Origin: Candidatus Kariarchaeota archaeon
GTDB lineage: Archaea > Asgardarchaeota > Heimdallarchaeia > Heimdallarchaeales > Kariarchaeaceae
DNA: 13,099 nt
Direction of reading: 5' to 3'
Assembly (NCBI GenBank): GCA_016839545.1
Contig: JAEOUB010000001.1
Coordinates: 1-13,099 of the forward strand
A model generated the notes under the pieces. The model had not been told where the DNA came from. It saw nothing but the letters and a program-made list of their open reading frames with translations, and made no database searches. Within the stretch, counting starts at the first letter, position 1. Every line of letters begins with the position of its first letter. Made by a program: the position numbers and the translations under genes. Shown here piece by piece: positions 6,849 through 13,099 of the stretch.

Positions 6849-6998
6849 TTGCAATCACCTGCTGGGAAGACATAATTTGAATATGGACTAACGTAATTGT
6901 GACATGATAGCTTAAAATTATTAGAAGGCCATTTGGCAGTCACCAGGTAGTCTCATGTTCCTCCTCAACCTCTAATATGGCTACCTATCCTTAAATGT
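6849..6998 (-). promoter_or_regulatory. metG upstream region
   Basis: About 150 bases separate metG from the preceding MoaD-like gene on the same strand. A ribosome-binding site AGGTGAT (minus strand, about 6854-6860) precedes the metG ATG by 5 bases. The A+T-rich TAATTTTAAG on the minus strand (complement of 6911-6921) is a possible TATA element that would give a leader of about 40 bases. No T-box, hairpin terminator or RNA gene was recognised. Confidence 0.4.
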
Positions 6999-7289
6999 TT
7001 AGTTTTTCAATCCTCCACCTGCAGGAGGCAGAATAGTTATCTCATCACCGTCTGAAATACCAATACCGGTCATAGCACCTCGATCAAGTTTTTCCTCATT
7101 CAGGATGTAAATAAAATGATTACTCCACCCCTCAGAAGATTGAAGGTGGGTTTTGAGATCAGGATACCGGTCAACCAGAATATCCAGGGCTTCTCCAACA
7201 GTAGACCCGGTGAGCTCCAGCTCTACACGTCTGTCACCAATAACCTCCCGGATCATTGCAAAACTTCGGATAGTAATTCTAATTGTCAT
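6999..7289 (-). CDS. MoaD/ThiS-like ubiquitin-fold protein with extended tail
   Basis: This 96-residue protein has the beta-grasp pattern of MoaD. It opens with the strand MTIRITIRSFAMIREVIG, continues through VELELTGSTVGEALDIL and RYPDL, and closes with DGDEITILPPAGGG (81-93). MoaD-type proteins become thiocarboxylated at a C-terminal Gly-Gly by an E1-like enzyme and donate sulfur to molybdopterin; archaeal relatives (SAMPs) can also modify proteins. Unusually, the glycines (91-93) are followed by LKN, so the diglycine is not terminal. Removal of three residues, as for pro-ubiquitin, would be needed before activation. Start ATG 7289 is chosen because the first strand of the family begins there; an upstream frame to 7331 adds 14 residues of no family character. 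It overlaps the end of the 748-residue gene by 11 bases (GGTGATG at the start, TAG at 7279-7281), implying coupled translation. No other molybdopterin gene is nearby. Confidence 0.85.
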   Translation of the reverse strand: MTIRITIRSFAMIREVIGDRRVELELTGSTVGEALDILVDRYPDLKTHLQSSEGWSNHFIYILNEEKLDRGAMTGIGISDGDEITILPPAGGGLKN

Positions 7290-9525
7290 CACCTTTAATC
7301 TCAAAGTATTGGAGCAGACTGTCGAGATCAAGTTCTACCATTTTACCAGAGAGATCCACGTTGAATGGGATGACTGAAACTGCTGCATTATACTGTCTTG
7401 GATTTGAGAAAAGAGGTATACGAAGAGTATTTCCTGTATGCTCTCCAATATGTGTGTAGATGTGACCTGTTGGTTCTGATGCATGATAGAACTGATCTGC
7501 CAGGGTGTAGAATTTGATACCATCAATTCCACTCTCAATAATAAGTTCCATATTCTGCGCCAGTTCAAAGAAGCCTATCAGGATCTCATCACCTATCATA
7601 CCTGTAGTCTCCTGTTTTTGGTTAATAAACTTGAGTTCAATTGATTTCATACTCTTGTTCAGGGCTTCGATTGTCATTCTCTGGGCGATATCCCAGTCTT
7701 TTACCATGGAGCGATACTCATCTGCAAGGTACTCAGTGGTGATATCGTCTTCACTAATCCCGATAAGATCCATTTGGCTCCTAAACACTGACGCCATGTA
7801 CTGGAAGTTGATATATTCCACAAAAGCAAGAGCGTGTTGATTCCTCTCATAGTATGCCTGAATGATGTGTACGTGAATGATTGAAATAATTGGCGAGATT
7901 ATCAGCAAAAAGTCCTGGTAAACTGTAGTGCCATTCTGAAAGATCTCCAACCAGCTGACCAGGTAAAAGAACAGTTGTTCAAGCAGATGGATGGGCAGAG
8001 ATCCTGTCCGGTTGTAGACCTTCTTCACAAGGTCCATAATCTCACTTGCCATAATGATAAATTCACGTTCGAAGGTAGATGAATTCACAATGGACCCGGT
8101 TTTTCCAGATTCTTCTTGAATTCGCTCTACAAGCTCAGTAATAGGTGTCCAATCTGCAAGTAGTTCCAAGTGCTTGAGAAAGAGATTGTTCTCAATGCTA
8201 TTTGGTTTCAGTTCAGTCAGTTTTGCAATGAAGGAAAATTCTTCCCAGGTATTCCTGCTCCGCTGTAACAGAACCATCCCATGATAGGAGTTTTGTATGA
8301 TTTCAATTAATGTCCTGCAGGCTTTTCTGAATTCAGGTTCTTTCTTCGATCTTATCTCAAGATATTCAACAAGCACTGCATCAGCAGGTTTGTCTTCCTC
8401 TAACAGTGATATTGCTCCTTTATACAAAATTGAGGAAAGTTGGTACAGGAGTTCTGTTATCTCGGCTTTCTCTGACGACTCCATCAACTCAAGCATGTAC
8501 TCTCTAAGAAGCTGTTCCATTGCAGAGAAACCGTTCCAAAGGTATACCTTCAGCAGATAGTCCGTATCAGATTTCAAGATATTGTCAAACAATTCTTCCA
8601 GCGAGATGTCATCGAAAGTGAAGTAGCTGGCAAGCAACCTCATTACAAGCTGTCTATTGTGAACAAAAGAGATATTGTACTTGTAATATTCCAAACCAAT
8701 TTTCGCAAAGATAATCGCGACGAGGTATCTATACGATTTAAGTTCTAGATCTGAGTACTTGTGCTCGAGATCAATCCATATTCGGCTTGTTAGATCGAAC
8801 ACCTCCCCTATCCTGTCATAACCCAGAGTTACCAATCCTCTTGTCAACAGAGTCAGCAAAATCACCCTCTTGGATGGATTATCCTGTGCTTCCTTTAGTT
8901 CTGACTCAAAGATATTGAGAAGGACAACGAGAATGGGTTCATATTTCTGGAAGCGGCCAAGGTCGTCTCGACGCAGATCAATCAGGTCTTCGAATAATAA
9001 CCATAGATCTCTCATTTTCCAAAATTTGTAATCATTTGTCAGATTTTCCAGTATCCTCCCTCTTGCAATAGAAAGCACAGGTGACTGTTCCACAAATTGA
9101 CGGATAAGCTCAGAATGATACCCAGTAGTTTCCCATTTGATGAGCCCTGAGAATAGAATTTTGACCTCTTCAACAAATAGGAGCTCAACCTTTTCCCATC
9201 CTGCCAGTCCTGCATGCCTTGACAGCATAACCAGATATTTATCAACCACTCCCCAGCCAATTTTATCCCTGTTGATTACCAATATATGTCGACAGAAATC
9301 AGATATTTGATCTTCGTCGAGTCTTTCCAGCTCCTTTTGCAAACCATGTCCATCTAGAATATACTCTAGGTTGGGACGTCTCTCATTCATGAGTGCATCA
9401 AGGATCTGCACAAATTTAGAGGAGTGAAGTAGACCCGTAGTCGGATAATTATAAGGGTCAGGAGGCTCTTGTGCTAGATATTCCATACTGGGCAGAGTGA
9501 AGAACCCGACAGGAATATCGTCCAT
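7279..9525 (-). CDS. Large helical protein of unknown function, 748 aa
   Basis: No family is recognised. The protein is rich in Leu, Ile, Glu and Lys, with amphipathic helices from about residue 35 to 640, suggesting an alpha-solenoid or helical-repeat scaffold without a clear repeat unit. No P-loop, zinc-binding Cys cluster, signal peptide or convincing membrane helix is visible; the hydrophobic DFLLIISPIISIIHVHII segment could be a buried helix. The last 90 or so residues change character (HIYTHIGEHTGNTLRIP, then short strands) and may be a separate small beta-containing domain. The N-terminus is Pro/Tyr-rich (EPPDPYNYP). Start: ATG 9525 has AAGGA about 4 bases upstream, and a good TATAAAT on the minus strand at 9627-9633. 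It is co-translated with the MoaD-like gene and divergent from the small GTPase. A scaffold or partner role in either system is speculation. Confidence 0.8.
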   Translation of the reverse strand: MDDIPVGFFTLPSMEYLAQEPPDPYNYPTTGLLHSSKFVQILDALMNERRPNLEYILDGHGLQKELERLDEDQISDFCRHILVINRDKIGWGVVDKYLVMLSRHAGLAGWEKVELLFVEEVKILFSGLIKWETTGYHSELIRQFVEQSPVLSIARGRILENLTNDYKFWKMRDLWLLFEDLIDLRRDDLGRFQKYEPILVVLLNIFESELKEAQDNPSKRVILLTLLTRGLVTLGYDRIGEVFDLTSRIWIDLEHKYSDLELKSYRYLVAIIFAKIGLEYYKYNISFVHNRQLVMRLLASYFTFDDISLEELFDNILKSDTDYLLKVYLWNGFSAMEQLLREYMLELMESSEKAEITELLYQLSSILYKGAISLLEEDKPADAVLVEYLEIRSKKEPEFRKACRTLIEIIQNSYHGMVLLQRSRNTWEEFSFIAKLTELKPNSIENNLFLKHLELLADWTPITELVERIQEESGKTGSIVNSSTFEREFIIMASEIMDLVKKVYNRTGSLPIHLLEQLFFYLVSWLEIFQNGTTVYQDFLLIISPIISIIHVHIIQAYYERNQHALAFVEYINFQYMASVFRSQMDLIGISEDDITTEYLADEYRSMVKDWDIAQRMTIEALNKSMKSIELKFINQKQETTGMIGDEILIGFFELAQNMELIIESGIDGIKFYTLADQFYHASEPTGHIYTHIGEHTGNTLRIPLFSNPRQYNAAVSVIPFNVDLSGKMVELDLDSLLQYFEIKGDDN

Positions 9526-9742
9526 AATATCCTTGGAATGGTATTGGGATATTTCAACATTTTTCTGTCAATTCTAGGATGAGTTGGAAAAACCTAATTT
9601 GATGGTGAATAGGAGGGATTCCAATAATTTATAGCTACAGATTTCCCATACATACATCTAGAGCAATTAATACAAAAAAATGATATGAAATTGACTTGTG
9701 ATAGTAGCTTTTATTTTCTATCATCTCTGAGGAAGATTACCT
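9526..9742. promoter_or_regulatory. Divergent promoter region between the 748-aa gene and the GTPase gene
   Basis: This 217-base A+T-rich region serves two genes reading outward. On the minus strand, CTATAAAT (complement of about 9627-9634) is a convincing archaeal TATA box that would give the 748-residue gene a leader of about 75 bases. For the + strand gene, AATTAATAC near 9665-9673 is a weaker TATA candidate. A GAGG ribosome-binding site lies at 9729-9732, 10 bases before the GTG start. The arrangement allows joint regulation. No hairpin or repeat of note was seen. Confidence 0.5.
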
Positions 9743-10306
9743 GTGTCAAGCACAAAGAAAACCCGTACAAGTTACAAGGTTGTTTTACTAGGTGATCCAC
9801 GGGTAGGGAAAACAAGTATCAGACGAAGCTATCTTGGTGCAGTATTCGAGCAGGATTACAACGTAACGCTGGGTGCGGATTTTGCTGTCAAACGTCTTCC
9901 TGATAATAACAATGTCTTGCAGATCTGGGATCTTGCCGGCCAAGCTGTCTATAAATCGGTAAGAAGTGGATATTACAAAGGTGCTGAAGGAGCAATCCTA
10001 ATCTACGATATAACACGCCCCGAGACCTTCAAGAATGTCGCAAAATGGCTTGATGAAATGCTATCCGTTTCCGATCAGATGATACCTTTGATACTTGTTG
10101 CCAACAAGATAGATCTGAAAACTGATGGTTCCCCCTTTGTATCACACAAGGACGGGAAGAACTATGCTGATGTGCTTACAAATTGGAGCGGATTCGATGT
10201 TCCCTATATCGAGTCTTCTGCAATGACTGGGGAGAATATCGACAAAATATTCCAGGATCTCATTGGAGAGATTGAAGTTCTGAAAAGCACTGAGCAGGGT
10301 AATTAA
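9743..10306 (+). CDS. Rab/Ras-like small GTPase
   Basis: This 187-residue GTPase has all five G motifs: P-loop GDPRVGKTS (17-25), switch I Thr42 (YNVTLGAD), WDLAGQ (62-67, keeping the catalytic Gln67), NKID (121-124) and ESSAMTG (157-163). The segment YYKGAEGAILIYDIT with ETFKNVAKWLDEM (77-106) is strikingly Rab-like. Positions matching Ras Gly12 and Gly13 are Pro19 and Arg20. A basic N-terminus (KKTRTSYK) precedes the domain. The C-terminus (EQGN) has no cysteines, so eukaryote-style prenylation is not possible, and membrane contact would need a partner. Rab-like GTPases of this kind are abundant in Asgard archaea; their roles are largely unknown. Start: GTG at 9743, with GAGG at 9729-9732; no ATG lies near. 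It is divergent from the 748-residue gene. Its TAA stop overlaps that of rad50 on the other strand. Confidence 0.93.
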   Translation: MSSTKKTRTSYKVVLLGDPRVGKTSIRRSYLGAVFEQDYNVTLGADFAVKRLPDNNNVLQIWDLAGQAVYKSVRSGYYKGAEGAILIYDITRPETFKNVAKWLDEMLSVSDQMIPLILVANKIDLKTDGSPFVSHKDGKNYADVLTNWSGFDVPYIESSAMTGENIDKIFQDLIGEIEVLKSTEQGN

Positions 10307-13086
10307 GGATCCACATAATGCCCACGTATACCATCCACAATTTGTAACCTGATACTATTTTCAGCATTTCTATCAAACTCGACCTTGTGAGTCACCAGAA
10401 GTAGTTGTCCTTTAGAGGCTGTAAATAGTTGTTCTCTATCTATGATCTCCATAAACTCCTCAATACGTTTTTGGTCAAGATGGTTCGTTGGCTCATCAAG
10501 GGTGAGAAAGTTGAGAGGGGCCACAAATTCGGCAAGGGCTAACCTCAGTGCAAGTGCCAGTACTGTTTTCTCCCCACCTGAAAGAGTGTTCTTGTCAATA
10601 CTGTATTGACCATTGTAAAGATGGACATCACCATCATTCTGGAATGCAACCTTGTTAAATCCTTGATTTGGAAGCATCCGTTTCATCATATTGGTGAGAT
10701 ATGATGAAATCTGAGATGCTGTTTTTGAAATCAGAAGCTCAGGAGCGTCTTGCAAAATACTTTCGTATTTTTCGGAAAGATGGTGTAACTTTCTCAATTC
10801 ATCAACTTCATCATTGAGGCGTAACAGGTTAATTTCTTGTTCTTCTGCTTTTTGCAATGTGTTTTTCAATTCCTCAAGTCTCTCATCGATATTCTTGATC
10901 CTCTCTTTCAACCCTCCTAGCATAGATATCGCATCTGCCAGCTCTGTATCCAATTTCTCCAATTCTTTGCCATCAAATTCCTTCTCCAATTCAGCCTTCT
11001 CTTCTTTGTCTTTGGATAACTGCTTTCCGAGTTCTTTCAGTCTCCTTGATATTCTATCCATATCCCTAGCCGAGGGGATAATTATATCATTGAGTGTCTG
11101 GATCTCCTGATTTAGTTTTTTGACCTCATCTCCCTCTTTCTCAAGCGACTTATTCAGTCTTTCAATATCGATTTTTTGGTTTTCATCTGATAGTTTCGCC
11201 ATTCTCTCTTTCATTGACTGTATATTAGCTTCCAGAACTTCGGTTTCTTTTTGTAATTTCTGCAGAGTTTTCTTATCGGTCTCAAGCTTTGATCTCTCCG
11301 TCTTGTATTGATCAACACTTTTCGATTTTAGCTCTTCATAGGCTTTTGATGCCACATTTTTGTCTTTGTCTAGTTTTCCAAGCTCTACTTTGATCTTCTC
11401 TAACTCAGTCTGTTTGGTCTGATTATACTCTAGCGTCTTTACAAATTGGTGGAGTTTGGGCAATTTATCTTCAATTTCTGTAAGTCTGATCTGAAGTTGG
11501 TCAATATTCTCTTTCAAATTGCCGGATTTAGCATTTTGACGACCATTTTCATCCGTCAGGCGATGTATAATATCCTGTTGAGTTCTGAGCAATTCACTTG
11601 TGTCCATTCCCTCGAATGGCCTGCGGCAAATTGGGCAATCATGATCTTCATGTGAGGTAAGCAATTCAATTGTCTGTTGTACTGTATCAATCTCCTTCTT
11701 CGTACTGGCTGATTTCTCTAGCAACTCCTCTCTCGTTGTTTTCAGCTGTTCCAGGGCGATGGTTGTTTTTTCCTTCTCACTCATTGCGGAAGATAGTAGC
11801 TCATTGACATTTGCGATATTTTGGTCAAATACCTTCCGGAATTCCGTCTCGTTTGCCAGTATTTCACCTTCAAGTTTCTCTATCTTCGATTTCAGCTCAA
11901 GATCTGTGCTGACAAATGTCTCATATTTTTCTTTTAATCGGGTTAATTCACTCTCATAATTGGCTATTTTCTCTGTTAACTCCTGTATCTTTGTCTCTCT
12001 TACATTTTCAGTCATCTCTTCCTCTATCTCTTTTGAAGAGCTCTTCTTGGTGTCAAGGTCACTCTTATTCTGAATATGTTCTTTTTCTAGTTTTTCAAGT
12101 TCTTCAGCTCTCTTCTCATAATTCTCTTTGATATTAATGTTGGTGGAAATAGATTTCGTTAATTTCAATAAGCTTGAGCTTTTGGTCTGCAGTAACCTAT
12201 CAGCACCATCTGTATCAATTTTGTCCCATCCAAAGCTGTCACGATAGTTATCAAGTTTTGACGAGTTATCCTTAAGATCAGATGAGAGGTCACTTGTTTC
12301 CTTTTCAGCAGTTGTAATCCTGCTCAGAACAATTTCAATGGTATTCTTTTTCTGTTTTAGAGTTTGAACCCTGGTTTCAAGAGAACTTATCCGTCCTGCC
12401 GTCGCGGTGATTTCTTGCTTGACTGATTCCTGTTTCTTCTCTTGAGCAGTGATGTCTGCTTGTACCTCATTCTTGTCGGTTTTCGTTTCGTCAATAGCAG
12501 CGATTTTGAACTGATTAGATTCAATTTTACTTGCTACAAATTTACCATAGTTTCTCATCACATTTCCAGTTTTCGCAAAGCTCTCCAGTCCTAATATTTT
12601 CCTGACCTGTTTACTGCGCTCTCCAGGTGTATCTCGTAACAGATCAGTTAACTCTCCCTGCCGAGCACACAACGCAGCCTTGAAGGTGTTAGCATCGATA
12701 CCTTCCCCGATGAGGGATTGGATCATCTCCTTAGACGGAGTCACTCCATCTGCTAGTACTTTATCGCTCCCTTTCTCATAGACCTTCCATACATCTGAAC
12801 CTGATGCTCTGATATGGTGTCGGCTGACAAATGTACCTTCAGGGGTTGTAAATGTAAGTTCAATTTTCCCTTTCTCAGCATCTCTTTTTACCAAATCTCC
12901 ATTTGTGAGATTAAGTCCTGTGAGGTAACTATTACCGTACAGACCGAATCCGATTGACGTGATAATCGTTGATTTTCCAGAACCGTTCGGTCCTGAGATC
13001 ACGTTCACACCCTCGTTGAATCTGAACGTTATTTTCTCAAAACACTTGATATCTTCAAGCACTAGTCGTTCAATTCTGAGGTACAT
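10303..13086 (-). CDS. rad50: DNA double-strand-break repair ATPase Rad50
   Basis: This 927-residue SMC-like ATPase pairs with Mre11 to tether and process DNA ends. Visible in order: Walker A GPNGSGKST (32-40); Q-loop around Gln143 (ARQGEL); a long coiled coil (about 185-480); the zinc hook CPIC (484-487), which joins two Rad50 molecules through Zn2+; and a returning coil (about 500-770). At the C-terminal end come the ABC signature LSGGEK (835-840), Walker B LNFLTLDE (858-865), D-loop NHLD (868-871) and H-loop His900 (VTHK). The length is normal for archaeal Rad50 and nothing is missing. The ATG at 13084-13086 directly follows a TAG (13087-13089) of a probable upstream gene and has GGGGATGA upstream. 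Its TAA overlaps the GTPase stop within the palindrome TTAA (10303-10306). Confidence 0.97.
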   Translation of the reverse strand: MYLRIERLVLEDIKCFEKITFRFNEGVNVISGPNGSGKSTIITSIGFGLYGNSYLTGLNLTNGDLVKRDAEKGKIELTFTTPEGTFVSRHHIRASGSDVWKVYEKGSDKVLADGVTPSKEMIQSLIGEGIDANTFKAALCARQGELTDLLRDTPGERSKQVRKILGLESFAKTGNVMRNYGKFVASKIESNQFKIAAIDETKTDKNEVQADITAQEKKQESVKQEITATAGRISSLETRVQTLKQKKNTIEIVLSRITTAEKETSDLSSDLKDNSSKLDNYRDSFGWDKIDTDGADRLLQTKSSSLLKLTKSISTNINIKENYEKRAEELEKLEKEHIQNKSDLDTKKSSSKEIEEEMTENVRETKIQELTEKIANYESELTRLKEKYETFVSTDLELKSKIEKLEGEILANETEFRKVFDQNIANVNELLSSAMSEKEKTTIALEQLKTTREELLEKSASTKKEIDTVQQTIELLTSHEDHDCPICRRPFEGMDTSELLRTQQDIIHRLTDENGRQNAKSGNLKENIDQLQIRLTEIEDKLPKLHQFVKTLEYNQTKQTELEKIKVELGKLDKDKNVASKAYEELKSKSVDQYKTERSKLETDKKTLQKLQKETEVLEANIQSMKERMAKLSDENQKIDIERLNKSLEKEGDEVKKLNQEIQTLNDIIIPSARDMDRISRRLKELGKQLSKDKEEKAELEKEFDGKELEKLDTELADAISMLGGLKERIKNIDERLEELKNTLQKAEEQEINLLRLNDEVDELRKLHHLSEKYESILQDAPELLISKTASQISSYLTNMMKRMLPNQGFNKVAFQNDGDVHLYNGQYSIDKNTLSGGEKTVLALALRLALAEFVAPLNFLTLDEPTNHLDQKRIEEFMEIIDREQLFTASKGQLLLVTHKVEFDRNAENSIRLQIVDGIRGHYVDP

Positions 13087-13099
13087 CTATTCATCCCCC
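13087..13099 (-). CDS. Extreme 3' end of a gene upstream of rad50, possibly mre11 (partial)
   Basis: Reading the minus strand from the window edge, the frame G-D-E ends with TAG (13087-13089) directly against the rad50 ATG, and the G-rich stretch would serve as the rad50 ribosome-binding site. Stop-to-start contact is typical within an operon. In archaea mre11 commonly precedes rad50, so mre11 is the natural guess, but four codons prove nothing. Confidence 0.3.

Noticed and set aside
6887..6924. Imperfect inverted repeat (CTAA..AATT / AATT..TTAG) upstream of metG, considered as a regulatory RNA
   Set aside because: Pairing is broken and A+T-rich, and no known leader RNA pattern is visible; it may simply reflect the A+T-rich promoter.
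7290..7331. Longer start for the MoaD-like protein (to 7331)
   Set aside because: The extra 14 residues overlap further into the 748-residue gene and do not match the family, whose first strand begins at the ATG at 7289.

Overview
The window looks archaeal, most likely from an Asgard archaeon (a Thorarchaeota-like lineage is a guess). Four things point that way: a Rab/Ras-type small GTPase, a membrane protein with a longin-like C-terminal domain, an archaeal-style Rad50 with a zinc hook, and methionyl-tRNA synthetase fused to an EMAP-type tRNA-binding domain through a lysine-rich linker. Promoters look archaeal (TATA boxes such as that near 412-419), and several genes have GGAG or GGTGAT ribosome-binding sites. 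No rRNA, tRNA, CRISPR array, insertion sequence or integrase was seen.

Layout from left to right. Bases 3-80 are the tail of a + strand gene. It converges on a possible 64-residue one-pass membrane protein (85-279, -). A TATA/Shine-Dalgarno-led SPFH (flotillin/stomatin-like) gene follows (477-1898, +). Close behind is a 96-residue Asp/Gly repeat protein with EF-hand-like loops (1928-2218, +). A G+C-rich hairpin with a T run (2311-2333) closes this unit. Next is a seven-helix membrane protein with a cytosolic longin-like domain (2414-3514, +).

This converges on a minus-strand unit that reads metG (4704-6848), then an NADPH-dependent FMN reductase-family flavoprotein (4052-4657), then a DinB-like protein (3527-4051). 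The last two are joined stop-to-start.

Further right, a 748-residue, mostly helical protein of unknown function (7279-9525, -) overlaps a MoaD/ubiquitin-like gene (6999-7289, -) by 11 bases. Across a 217-base divergent promoter region lies the Rab-like GTPase (9743-10306, +). Its stop codon overlaps, on the opposite strand, the stop codon of rad50 (10303-13086, -). The last 13 bases look like the end of a gene upstream of rad50, plausibly mre11.

Functionally, the window mixes housekeeping genes (Met-tRNA charging, double-strand-break repair) with parts of the Asgard 'eukaryote-like' repertoire: a membrane scaffold (SPFH), a small GTPase, a longin-like membrane protein and a ubiquitin-fold protein. 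The least understood pieces are the 748-residue protein facing the GTPase, the 7TM-longin fusion, the ubiquitin-fold protein whose glycines are followed by three extra residues, and the Asp/Gly repeat protein behind the SPFH gene.
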